Shown here in pieces: positions 8,157 to 16,245 of a DNA stretch of 23,071 bases (position 1 is the stretch's first letter; each line of letters opens with the position of its first letter). Position numbers and translations under genes: made by a program. Origin of the DNA: a virus. A model generated the notes under the pieces. The model made no database searches, was not told the origin of the DNA, and was given only the letters and a program-made list of their open reading frames with translations. The stretch is taken from the IMG/VR virus record IMGVR_UViG_3300010430_000471, positions 1-23,071 of that record; one strand, written 5' to 3'.

Positions 8157-9367
8157 CCGACTTTTACGTAGACAATGCGAACGGCTCTGATGCCAATAGC
8201 GGATCTTCAGAAGATCACACAGCCCCACTCTCGGGCACCGCCGCTACACGTTCAACTAATGTCTATACGTTGGACGGGTCCCCCGATCTATCCGGAATCG
8301 TAGACAATGCGGACACGATCGCAATTGTGGGGGAGACTAGTGGGCAGGGTAGTGAGGGTACAACCGTATTTTTGATTACCGCGCATGACGATGGCGCTGA
8401 TACAGTAACAGTGAGTCCCACACCTACCGGTGGAACGTCGGGGTTAACATGGGCTATTGGTGGGGCATTTGCCACGCTGGAGATGGTACATGACAACGCT
8501 GTCCTCGCAGGTGATACTGCTTATATCCAATCAGGCACAGTGTACGATGAAAATGTAAGTACCAGTGTGGCGGGAGCTGTTAATAATCCCATTGCATTTA
8601 TTGGGTACACGACAGTCAACACAGACGAGGGCAAATTTACATTAACCCCAACATCAGGGCAGGGCATTACACATCTACTTAACGGGATAGGCTACCTCAT
8701 CTACAAGAACATGACCATAGATGGTGCAACCACTGGTTTTGATGGTAATAATATGGATACGTGCCATTTCTACAATTGTGATTTCCTTAACAATAGCGGT
8801 ATAGGCGTTACCGGTGATAATAACTACATCTTTGTTAATTGCACAGCTAGGGGCAGTGGCAATAAAGGTTTTGATATAGATCAGGACGGTGTTTACGTAG
8901 GCTGTATTTCTGGTAGTAATGGGCACAATAACTTTTTTGGGCTCGCCAGCTACTATTATAAGAACGTGGCTTACAACCCGCCTGTATCTGCGGATAATTT
9001 CTCAGATACATCCACCGAGATATTCATAGGTAATATAGCCGATGGTGATAATAAAGTCGGATCACAAAACCTAACCGTTGGGACACAAGTGCGCATCGTT
9101 GCTGATAACATCATCTATGATGCGGGTCAATGGGGGGTAGAGTGGAGCGGTGCTGTTGTATATCCTGGCGGGGGTTTTATTGGGTACAATTTAGTAGACT
9201 CAAATACTAGCGGGGATTATGAGTCTCCGAACGGGTGGGAAGGGGTAGTAGGATACAAGGATGTTGCTATGACCCCTCTATTTATTGATGAGGCAGGAGA
9301 TGACTATAGAGCTGCTACAGGTAGTCCCGCTATCAACACAGGTGTTAAGCCTGGCGGAATTACCTAG
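8153..9367 (+). CDS. Beta-helix fibre-like protein, cassette copy B
   Basis: This 404-residue protein begins FYVDNANGSDANSGSSED. Residues 1 to about 110 are nearly the same as in copy A, including NVYTLDGSPDLSGI and TVSPTPTGGTSGLTWAIGG, although many codons differ. The middle (about 115-320) is divergent and Asn/Gly rich (YNCDFLNNSG, VNCTARGSG). The C-terminal part realigns around WGVEW and DEAGDDY, and ends SPAINTGVKPGG. The stop TAG overlaps a GTG start for the following ORF. The pattern is that of a fibre tip with a conserved attachment domain and an altered recognition face; ligand and enzymatic activity are unknown. Confidence 0.75.
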   Translation: MTDFYVDNANGSDANSGSSEDHTAPLSGTAATRSTNVYTLDGSPDLSGIVDNADTIAIVGETSGQGSEGTTVFLITAHDDGADTVTVSPTPTGGTSGLTWAIGGAFATLEMVHDNAVLAGDTAYIQSGTVYDENVSTSVAGAVNNPIAFIGYTTVNTDEGKFTLTPTSGQGITHLLNGIGYLIYKNMTIDGATTGFDGNNMDTCHFYNCDFLNNSGIGVTGDNNYIFVNCTARGSGNKGFDIDQDGVYVGCISGSNGHNNFFGLASYYYKNVAYNPPVSADNFSDTSTEIFIGNIADGDNKVGSQNLTVGTQVRIVADNIIYDAGQWGVEWSGAVVYPGGGFIGYNLVDSNTSGDYESPNGWEGVVGYKDVAMTPLFIDEAGDDYRAATGSPAINTGVKPGGIT

Positions 9368-9681
9368 TGGTTGATGTCTCTTACATTGGCGCATGGTCAA
9401 AGAGAGCTGCTAGCAACAGTATCGGTGCCTATGGTTATGATAGGCCCTCCCACAATTGCATAGGGGCTTATCCTGTACTTGGCCTTGGCGATATAGGGGC
9501 TTACCAAACTGATTTCGCTCCGTTGGCTGTGCTAGATGCTAGTGGTGCGCCAACAATGGCAGTTAGCACTGCCTCTGGTTCGGCATTACTGCCCAATGTT
9601 ATAATTACTGACGTTAACACTACCGAGTCTTGGGATGATGGTGATACGGGCCTCGTTATAACAGGTACGGGATTCCTCTAA
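9367..9681 (+). CDS. Composite 104-aa ORF linking beta-helix and repeat protein
   Basis: A GTG start overlapping the previous stop (TAGTG) opens a frame with three recognisable parts. Residues 1-53 or so carry repeated IGAY motifs (SIGAYGYD, CIGAYP, GDIGAYQ) like the end of many beta-helix proteins. Next comes a single copy, DASGAPTMAVSTASGSALL, of the repeat found about 38 times in the following gene. The end, NVIITDV to LVITGTGF, looks like the first part of an IPT/TIG Ig-like domain, but the frame stops after GFL. It therefore looks like a remnant or shuffled junction piece, although the start and stop overlaps suggest that it is translated. Another initiation choice or a recombination scar is possible. 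Confidence 0.6.
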   Translation: MVDVSYIGAWSKRAASNSIGAYGYDRPSHNCIGAYPVLGLGDIGAYQTDFAPLAVLDASGAPTMAVSTASGSALLPNVIITDVNTTESWDDGDTGLVITGTGFL

Positions 9682-9686
9682 TGGCT
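9670..9686 (+). repeat. 17-bp direct repeat at gene junction, left copy
   Basis: GGATTCCTCTAATGGCT spans the end of the 104-residue ORF (coding GFL, stop TAA) and the overlapping ATG of the 1586-residue gene. The identical 17 bases recur at 14430-14446, at the other end of that gene, in the same relation to a stop/start overlap. Confidence 0.85.
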
Positions 9687-12600
9687 ATTGGCTTTCTAAG
9701 CGCTGCTAGTGATACACCTGAAACAGAAGTAAGCTCTGTAACGTGGGATCACACCAAGACAGCGGGAGCAAGTCGCTACCTGATCGTTCATGTTGCTTAC
9801 GGTGGTGGTGGCGTCGATTCAGTTACGTATGGCGGCCAGACACTAACGGCGATTGGCACGGAAGTCACAAACGGCGGTCACGCCGCGCAAATGTTCTACC
9901 TCGCAGAAGCGGGAGTTGCAGCCGCAACAGGATCACCGCCAGCAGTAACAGTTAATTTCACTGGCACTGGCGAGTTTGTTTGCTGTCATTCGTCACTGTA
10001 CTCCGGCGTTGATTCAATCAGCAGTGTCGGTACGAATACCGGCAACAGCACAACAAGCACCGTTGACGTTACCAGCATGGCCTCGGATTCGTGGGGTGTG
10101 GCAGTTACTAAAAACGCACGCGCCGCCACTTACACAGCTGGAACAAACGACACGATCACCGGCCAGTCAGAGATTGAGTCTGATAGTGGTGTAGCACTTT
10201 ACACCGACACGGTGGCCGCTGGTTCAGCAACAATTAGTTGTTCACGAACCGGGCCTAATCGTGCGTTTGCCATGCAGGGCGCGGAACTCGTAGCGGCGGT
10301 ATTAGCTAAGACCGCTGATGGCGATGCAGACATGGCGTCACCAACTGCTAGTGGTCTTGCAACCTTAAAGCCCATCGCCGACGGTACACCGTCGACTACA
10401 GTAGCCACAGCCTCCGGTGCAGCAACGATATTCAAGCGCGCCACATCAGCAGCAACAATGACTGCAATTGTTGCAGCGGGTGTTGCAGGGATAGTTAAGG
10501 ATGCTAGTGGCGATGCCACAATGGAGAGCCCCACCGCGTCTGGTGTAGTTACGCAGTTTAAGCGTGCTAATGGCACTCCCAATATGGACTCGCCTACTGC
10601 GTCTGGCGTAGTTACTATCATCAAGAGGGGTAGTGGTACTCCATCGACTGACCTGATTACAGCGTCTGGCGTGGCGTCTCTCGGTGTACTGCCCGCATCC
10701 GGTGACCCCAATATGGCGTCACCGACCGCCTCGGGTGTGGTTACACAAATTAAACGGGCTTCAGCAGCAGGCGATTCCTCTGGCATCACGTTCTTCTGGA
10801 CTTGCGAATCGACAACCTTCGATGCCGATGATTATTCGGTGGGTGACGATACACCAACGGTAACTGCTTCGGCATCGATCAGCTCGACACAGGCTAGGGC
10901 TGGTACAAACAGCGTCAAGGTACCTCTGGTTGGCTCGTATTATTGGTTCACGGAGGCCGATGATATAGGTGTCGTGGCAGAGGGGTCGATTGGGTTCTCA
11001 GTCTACGGCACCGCAGACCTAGCAGACCTACAGGGGATCTGGTGTGGTTTATTTGACGGTGACACGCCCAATACTCGCATAAGAGTCTCAATGCCTACGG
11101 CCGATGGCAACGTAGCCTTCGACATCGGTGAGAATGGAGAGGGCAACACTCAAGTTATAACGACTGGCGCTCCAGTATCTGCTGGGGCTTGGTTTGGTAT
11201 TGTTTTCCGTTGGCATGAATCTAACCAAGATATGCGGTTGGAGGTTTATAACGCCGCTGGTACGCTTGTTGATTCTGCCGAAAACCTGTCTGTGGGAGCA
11301 ACAAGCTGGCCTACAGATACCCCAATTGATCGCCTCTTTGTCGGTGACATTGGTGGTGCAGACAACGCGGACTTCTACGTCGACAATGTCTTCGCGTCAA
11401 GCAACTACAACGAGCCGCTCCAAGACTTCCTTGGAATTGCCAGCATCTCCGAGTATGGTACTGGTGTTGTCGCCACGCCAATAACCGCCAGTGGTGTAGC
11501 AACAATCCTCGCTAAGGATGCTAGTGGCACTCCAAGTATGGAGAGCCCAACAGCTAGTGGCGTAGCTAGGTTCGCCCATGATTGCACCGGTACTCCCTCA
11601 CTCGATCCTATCACAGCCACAGGTGTTGCTACTCTAGGAGCACTCACAGCTTCTGGTAACCCAACGTTAGCACCAATTGTAGTGGGTGGTGAGGGTAATA
11701 GTGACGACTTCACCAATACCAATGGCACTGCGCTTGCTACACATGATTCCAATTGGGGATCGATGGGTGGTGTCGGTACATCGAATGACTATCCAGTTGG
11801 CAACTTTGAGATTCAATCAAATGTTAGCCAAGCAACTGCCGCGTTTACCAAGGCAGGGGCTATTTATACTGCCAGTCAGGACGTTGACTTTTGCGAGGTG
11901 GAAGTCCAGCCAGCTGACTACCTCAATAACAGTGTCGCAGTCTGCATCCAAGCTACATCAACTCGTCAAGGTTATAATGCGCGGCTTACCTCCTTAAGTG
12001 GTGACACTTTTGCTGCCATAAACCTGCAAGAAGATAACGGAACTAGTGATACATTTAGAGACACAGCCACAATAAGCTGGGATAGAACCGGATCGCCAAT
12101 CAAGATTAGGATTGAGTATATTGGCGGTAATGTCGTTGTCACGGTTGATGATGTCGAGGAAATAAGTTGGGCTGAAGCAACCCCGCTAACTGGCGGTTAT
12201 CCGGGCTTCCGACTTGAGTCCAACGTTGATGATCTTGGCGGGTTTGATAACTGGACTGATGGTGGTGCAGGGATTGCGCGGGCTATCCAGATTTACAAAC
12301 CCAGTGGTACCCCCTCACTAGATGTCATTACTGCGGCTGGTGTTGCTACTCTTGGTGCCCTCGATGCTAATGGCACTCCCTCCATGGGCGTCATTACAGC
12401 TTCTGGTATTGCACGCTTTGCGCATGACGCCGATGGCACACCTTCCCTAGATGTCATTACCGCTTCTGGTGTGGCAACTCTAGGAGCGTTACCTGCTTCT
12501 GGTGATGTCACATTAGACCCGATTACTGCTAGTGGTACTGCACGATTTGCCCATGATGCGGATGGAGCACCAACCCTAGATGCCATTACAGCTTCTGGTA

Positions 12601-14441
12601 TAGCTAGGTTTGCTCATGACGCTAGCGGCACGCCTACGATGGATGCTATCACAGCCTCTGGCGTAGCATCGTTATCGGGCTTAGTAACGGCTTCTGGTGA
12701 TCCATTATTAGGGGTTATCACCGCTTCTGGTGCGGTCACACAGACCCAGCTAGCCTCTGGTACTCCTGCGATGGCCAGCCCGTCAGCAAGCGGACTCGTC
12801 AATCTATTTGGTGGCACTGAGGGTACACCAACACTAGAGGTTATTACGGCTAGTGGTGTAGCAACGCTTGGAGCGCGAACAGCTAGTGGCAATCCCTCGA
12901 TAGATCCGATTACAGCCACGGGCGTAGCGGGTCTCTTACATGATGCTAGTGGTACTCCTACGATGGACGCCATTACTGCATCGGGTATAGCAGCTCTAGA
13001 GGGACAGCTAACGGCTACAGGTGCACCATCTACAGCCTTAATAACTGCTGCGGGCGTTGTCAAGCAGATACAGCTTGCATCGGGTACGCCATCACTCGAT
13101 CCTATCACTGCTGTAGGCATAGCAATAAAAGAGGCACTATCGGCTAGTGGCACCCCATCAATAGCTAGTCCTACAGCTGTGGGTGTAGTCAACCTAGCGC
13201 CTAAGGTTTGGTTAAACACCACACAGACTATCTCCGGCGCAACCGAGATGACGGTCACTGCATGGAATCTTGCGGGTACGTCAATTACCTTCACTGATCC
13301 CTCTGGGCCACCTATTGGCTCACTCTACCTGGGTGTCGAAAATCGTAACCTAGGTGGAGGTGATAGTAATACTGGTTGGATAGCTGTTACAGTTGTGGCC
13401 TCCAGACAAGCTAGCGGTACCCCTACAATGGAGGCTGTTACCGCAGCGGGTACAGCAACGTTAGTAGGGTTAGTAACCGCTTCAGGTACACCTACGTTAG
13501 ATACAATAACCGCTACGGGTAATGTTACACAGACACAACTTGCCTCTGGTGCACCTAGTTTAGATGTAATAACAGCCTCGGGTGTTGCTACACTTGGAGC
13601 GTTACCCGCGAGTGGTGCACCTTCATTAGATGCCATTACTGCGTCAGGTGTAGCACGATTTGCTCACGATGTCTCAGGTACTCCTTCGACGGACGTAATC
13701 ACCGCTTCAGGTGTCGCCAGCCTAGAGGGGTTAGTAACAGCTACTGGTAGTCCCTCGCTAGAGGTTATCACTGCCTCAGGGCAAGTAACGCAGCGGCAAC
13801 TCGCTAGTGGTACACCCACCCTTGATGTGATCACTGCTAGTGGTACTGTTGACAAACAGGGGTTGGTAACTGCTTCCGGTACTCCTGCAGTTGAGGTTAT
13901 TGCGGCGTCAGGTCAGATTACACAGACACAGCTCCTATCAGGTGCCCCATCACTTGAGGCGGCAACTGCTGCAGGTACTGCGCGTATAGTTAAGGCAGCT
14001 CAGGGTACCCCGTCCATAGAGGTTATTGAGGCAAGTGGTGTAGCTGACCTACTTGCTCTCCCAGCTTTTGGTACGCCCGCATTAGATGCAATAACGGCTT
14101 CTGGTATTGCTGGGTTCCGTAGCACCGCAAGTGGTACTCCAGTATTAGACCTAATAACTACATTAGGTGTTGTTGTACGCACTTTGGAGGCTTCTGGTAC
14201 TCCTACGTTAGACGTAATAACCGCTGCGGGCCTAGTTGATATACCAACCTTCTTTGAAGCCCACATCGAGTTTGAGTGCGCTACATACACCATAGACATC
14301 GCGATGATGGCATACACCATCGATATAGACCTTACTACCGAGGGGAAATACACCATCACTGTAGACGCCCCATTACATCCATGGGTAGATGGTCCCAATG
14401 AATCTGCCTTCTCTGCGGGCTTTACTAAAGGATTCCTCTAA
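9681..14441 (+). CDS. Giant repeat virion/adhesin-like protein, 1586 aa
   Basis: This 1586-residue, Ala/Ser/Thr/Gly-rich protein has no signal peptide. Residues 1 to about 207 form a separate N-terminal domain (SRYLIVHVAYGGGG near 30). About 38 units of 21-23 residues with core ASGTPxxDxITASGVA follow, at about 208-363, 584-665, 869-1173 and 1243-1520. Three non-repeat segments break the array: two lectin-like, LamG/concanavalin-type beta domains (about 364-583 with DFYVDNVFAS, and 666-865 ending GGFDNWTDG) and a short one (1173-1243). The C-terminal 65 residues contain three YTIxI/V strands and end GFL. It lies among beta-helix fibre genes, so a fibre, decoration or adhesion role is inferred; the repeat itself has no known function to me. 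Both ends carry the same 17-bp junction sequence. Confidence 0.8.
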   Translation: MAIGFLSAASDTPETEVSSVTWDHTKTAGASRYLIVHVAYGGGGVDSVTYGGQTLTAIGTEVTNGGHAAQMFYLAEAGVAAATGSPPAVTVNFTGTGEFVCCHSSLYSGVDSISSVGTNTGNSTTSTVDVTSMASDSWGVAVTKNARAATYTAGTNDTITGQSEIESDSGVALYTDTVAAGSATISCSRTGPNRAFAMQGAELVAAVLAKTADGDADMASPTASGLATLKPIADGTPSTTVATASGAATIFKRATSAATMTAIVAAGVAGIVKDASGDATMESPTASGVVTQFKRANGTPNMDSPTASGVVTIIKRGSGTPSTDLITASGVASLGVLPASGDPNMASPTASGVVTQIKRASAAGDSSGITFFWTCESTTFDADDYSVGDDTPTVTASASISSTQARAGTNSVKVPLVGSYYWFTEADDIGVVAEGSIGFSVYGTADLADLQGIWCGLFDGDTPNTRIRVSMPTADGNVAFDIGENGEGNTQVITTGAPVSAGAWFGIVFRWHESNQDMRLEVYNAAGTLVDSAENLSVGATSWPTDTPIDRLFVGDIGGADNADFYVDNVFASSNYNEPLQDFLGIASISEYGTGVVATPITASGVATILAKDASGTPSMESPTASGVARFAHDCTGTPSLDPITATGVATLGALTASGNPTLAPIVVGGEGNSDDFTNTNGTALATHDSNWGSMGGVGTSNDYPVGNFEIQSNVSQATAAFTKAGAIYTASQDVDFCEVEVQPADYLNNSVAVCIQATSTRQGYNARLTSLSGDTFAAINLQEDNGTSDTFRDTATISWDRTGSPIKIRIEYIGGNVVVTVDDVEEISWAEATPLTGGYPGFRLESNVDDLGGFDNWTDGGAGIARAIQIYKPSGTPSLDVITAAGVATLGALDANGTPSMGVITASGIARFAHDADGTPSLDVITASGVATLGALPASGDVTLDPITASGTARFAHDADGAPTLDAITASGIARFAHDASGTPTMDAITASGVASLSGLVTASGDPLLGVITASGAVTQTQLASGTPAMASPSASGLVNLFGGTEGTPTLEVITASGVATLGARTASGNPSIDPITATGVAGLLHDASGTPTMDAITASGIAALEGQLTATGAPSTALITAAGVVKQIQLASGTPSLDPITAVGIAIKEALSASGTPSIASPTAVGVVNLAPKVWLNTTQTISGATEMTVTAWNLAGTSITFTDPSGPPIGSLYLGVENRNLGGGDSNTGWIAVTVVASRQASGTPTMEAVTAAGTATLVGLVTASGTPTLDTITATGNVTQTQLASGAPSLDVITASGVATLGALPASGAPSLDAITASGVARFAHDVSGTPSTDVITASGVASLEGLVTATGSPSLEVITASGQVTQRQLASGTPTLDVITASGTVDKQGLVTASGTPAVEVIAASGQITQTQLLSGAPSLEAATAAGTARIVKAAQGTPSIEVIEASGVADLLALPAFGTPALDAITASGIAGFRSTASGTPVLDLITTLGVVVRTLEASGTPTLDVITAAGLVDIPTFFEAHIEFECATYTIDIAMMAYTIDIDLTTEGKYTITVDAPLHPWVDGPNESAFSAGFTKGFL
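10306..14238 (+). repeat. Array of ~38 repeats (63-69 bp) in the giant gene
   Basis: The consensus at protein level is ASGTPxxDxITASGVA plus a 5-7 residue tail. Tails fall into a few classes: RFAHD, ATLGALx, TQxQL, SLxGLVT and xIKR. Counting by eye gives about 38 units in four blocks. DNA spelling differs strongly between units with the same peptide, so the array is clear in protein but weak as exact DNA repeats. Confidence 0.85.
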
Positions 14442-14446
14442 TGGCT
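14430..14446 (+). repeat. 17-bp direct repeat at gene junction, right copy
   Basis: Identical to 9670-9686 (GGATTCCTCTAATGGCT). It covers the final GFL codons and stop of the giant gene and the overlapping ATG of the next gene. Confidence 0.85.
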
Positions 14447-14977
14447 GAGACACAACGCTCGCTAGCCGAGCTGCTAGCTAATTTACCTGATAATATCACG
14501 GGGTTGATCGACCCCGAGGATATTCGTGACGTGCTCATATCGTTGAAACCCTCACATGGCTCACTTTTTAGAAATGTCGCGGCTGACACGGTGATAGGTA
14601 CGCCGGGGACGTACGTTAAGGCTTTGGGTACTACCACCGCGGGTGGTCTCGAAGATTTAACGATGCCCGCAGATAACCGCCTCACATTTACGGGTATTTC
14701 CCCTCGACATTTCCACATTGTCGCCACTGTATCAATGACCGCTTCGGGGTCAAACAAGATAGTAGGACTCAAGATCGCTAAGAATGGGATCGTGATAGAT
14801 GAAAGTGTGGTTCGGCGCGCAATCACCACAGGGGCTGATATTGGAGCCATCGCGCTTCAGGCCGATATACTAATGGACACGGATGACTATGTCGAGCTTT
14901 GGGTCACCAATGAGTCAACAGCCACAAACGTAAGGCTGGATGAATTTAACATGCATGCCGCTGGCACACTAGAATAG
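14441..14977 (+). CDS. Putative virion protein with C-terminal jelly-roll-like domain
   Basis: This 178-residue protein starts at an ATG overlapping the giant gene's stop (TAATG). The N-terminus, SLAELLANLPDN with GLIDPEDIRDVLISL, matches a short helical segment I recall at the start of many phage tail or fibre proteins. The remainder (about 55-178) is beta-rich, with KIVGLKIAKNG, DYVELWVTNES and a final LDEFNMHAAGTLE, in the style of C1q/TNF-like jelly-roll domains seen in phage fibres. The length and position at the end of the adhesion block support a virion surface role. The assignment rests on sequence style, not a diagnostic motif. Confidence 0.65.
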   Translation: MAETQRSLAELLANLPDNITGLIDPEDIRDVLISLKPSHGSLFRNVAADTVIGTPGTYVKALGTTTAGGLEDLTMPADNRLTFTGISPRHFHIVATVSMTASGSNKIVGLKIAKNGIVIDESVVRRAITTGADIGAIALQADILMDTDDYVELWVTNESTATNVRLDEFNMHAAGTLE

Positions 14978-14986
14978 GAGAATACC

Positions 14987-15319
14987 GTGGCACAAGTAAT
15001 TATAAACGAGCTCAGCTCGCTGTTCCTAACTTTCTCGTTCACGGACGAGATTGGTGATCCTGTAGTTCCTAACTCAATTGATTGGCGTGTGGATAACGTG
15101 AACGACCCCCATGCACCAGTCGAAGTTCTAGATTGGGCTTCTGTCGCTGTCCCTGCGTCAGCTGTTAGCGTGCAGATCCCCGGGGCTAGTAATAGCATCT
15201 CTGACGCCACAAAGAACAAGGAGAAGCGTCTTGTTACGGTGCGCATGAATAGCGCTCTCAGTACCCAGGCGTTTGACGATAAACCTTATATCATCAGGAA
15301 TCTTCACGCAACTCCTTAG
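14987..15319 (+). CDS. Small Ig-like phage structural protein
   Basis: This 110-residue protein begins at a GTG (14987) six bases after ATAGGAG, a strong ribosome binding site; no better ATG exists. The pattern FTFSFTDEIGDPVVPNSIDW followed by VDNVND, VSVQIPGASN and KRLVTVRMNSA is that of a single Ig-like beta-sandwich domain of a kind I recall near head and tail genes of environmental phages. It has no signal peptide. It sits between the adhesion block and the endolysin. A virion decoration or adhesion role is likely but unproven. Confidence 0.6.
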   Translation: MAQVIINELSSLFLTFSFTDEIGDPVVPNSIDWRVDNVNDPHAPVEVLDWASVAVPASAVSVQIPGASNSISDATKNKEKRLVTVRMNSALSTQAFDDKPYIIRNLHATP

Positions 15320-15328
15320 GAGAACAGC

Positions 15329-15772
15329 ATGTCTTGGGACTACGGATCTAGAAGTATTGCTAAGCTGGATACAGCACACCACGAGTTGGTGGAAACATTC
15401 CATCTCTATCGCCAAAGGCAGTTCTACGATATTACCATCATCCATGGTTGGCGAGGGGAAGCGATACAGCACCAGGCATTCATTGAGGGTAACTCAACGA
15501 AGGATTGGCCAGATTCCAAACATAACATTCTCGGGCCGGACGGAGAGCCCCTATCTAATGCCATCGATTACGGTCCATGGTGTTATGTACCCGAACTCGG
15601 CAAAATGGGTGTCCCTTGGAAGGACACGCATGCGTTCGCAATTATTGGTGGTCTTCTACTTGCTTGCGCGAGAGAATTAGGTTATAATTTACGTTATGGA
15701 GGAGATTGGGACATGGATGGCCAAACCACTGACCAAAACCTAATGGACTGGGGACACATAGAGAGGCACTAA
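15329..15772 (+). CDS. Endolysin, M15-type peptidase (L-Ala-D-Glu type)
   Basis: This 147-residue protein fits the M15 zinc-peptidase endolysins that cut peptide stems of peptidoglycan, as in phage T5. The expected zinc ligands are visible: His65 in SKHN, Asp80 in NAIDYGPW and His143 in MDWGHIE, with Glu145 following. The gap from His65 to Asp80 is longer than in T5 lysin because of an extra GPDGEPL segment, a variant I recall in many phages. There is no signal peptide, so it depends on a holin. It is a single domain without a cell-wall-binding module, usual for phages of Gram-negative hosts. Its start has TAGGAG upstream. It heads the lysis block. Confidence 0.88.
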   Translation: MSWDYGSRSIAKLDTAHHELVETFHLYRQRQFYDITIIHGWRGEAIQHQAFIEGNSTKDWPDSKHNILGPDGEPLSNAIDYGPWCYVPELGKMGVPWKDTHAFAIIGGLLLACARELGYNLRYGGDWDMDGQTTDQNLMDWGHIERH

Positions 15773-15775
15773 CAC

Positions 15776-16198
15776 ATGAACGGCACACGCTTATTGAAGT
15801 GGCTAATAACGGCCTTGCTCTTAGGATCACTAACGATCCAGGCAGACCCCTTCAAGATTTGGGATTGGACTGGACCTACACTCTACAGTAACGGTCAACC
15901 AATCCCAGGCACTGATATACTAGAGTTCACGCTTTACTGTAATGACACATCAGGGGAATCTGGACCTCCATATGAGGTAGCAATTGCGCTGGATGATCCA
16001 GGAGCACCGCCAAGTCAGGAAGACATGGCACCGGTAGTACAGGGACGTGTGGGTGTTTATTATTGTGTATCAACGGCTCGTAGTTCTTCGTATAATACCG
16101 AGTCGGGGTACTCCAACGAGGTAAATTTTACTGTGACGTCGATGGATCTTGGTTTTGTACCCAGCCCACCGACGAACCTCCTATTCCAGACCCCTTAA
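15776..16198 (+). CDS. Secreted FnIII-like protein
   Basis: This 140-residue protein has an N-terminal signal peptide (LLKWLITALLLGSLTIQA, likely cut before DPF). The mature part is beta-rich with YCNDTSGESG, GVYYCVSTARSSSYNTESGY and SNEVNFTV, resembling one fibronectin type III-like domain. Two cysteines (in LYCND and YYCVS) could form a disulphide in the periplasm. The ATG is about ten bases after GAGAGG. It lies directly after the endolysin (3 bases between genes) and before a holin-like gene. Exported Fn3-like proteins are not standard lysis components, so it may act on the envelope or superinfecting phage, or simply ride in this operon. Confidence 0.65.
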   Translation: MNGTRLLKWLITALLLGSLTIQADPFKIWDWTGPTLYSNGQPIPGTDILEFTLYCNDTSGESGPPYEVAIALDDPGAPPSQEDMAPVVQGRVGVYYCVSTARSSSYNTESGYSNEVNFTVTSMDLGFVPSPPTNLLFQTP

Positions 16199-16245
16199 AA
16201 CCTAAAGGGTCCGGTTGCACTAGTTGGTAACAAGGAGCATATAGC

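Larger units (their letters stand above)
7555..9367 (+). repeat. Three-gene cassette, copy B
   Basis: Second copy of the 5715-7511 unit, with the same gene order and the same style of overlapping junctions. The first two genes are conserved throughout. The third keeps its N-terminal domain and C-terminal cap but differs in the middle. It is followed directly by the 104-residue composite ORF. Confidence 0.85.

Noticed and set aside
10199-10789. A long reverse-strand open frame (and similar ones at 12614-13294, 13325-13636 and 14000-14398)
   Set aside because: These are antisense shadows of the repeat gene: they mirror its repeat period and the low stop frequency of Ala/Ser/Thr/Gly codons, and have no ribosome binding sites or gene context.
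10306-14238. CRISPR array or diversity-generating retroelement template/variable repeats
   Set aside because: The repeats are coding and in frame with no constant DNA repeat and unique spacers. No reverse transcriptase gene is present in the window, and the repeats differ at synonymous sites and not mainly at adenines.
16191-16210. Possible terminator CCCTT...AAGGG between the FnIII-like and holin-like genes
   Set aside because: The stem is only five bases with an eight-base loop and no U-run follows.
16215-16243. Possible promoter TTGCAC-N17-CATATA before the holin-like gene
   Set aside because: Both hexamers match poorly and the region contains the ribosome binding site AAGGAG, which explains it better.
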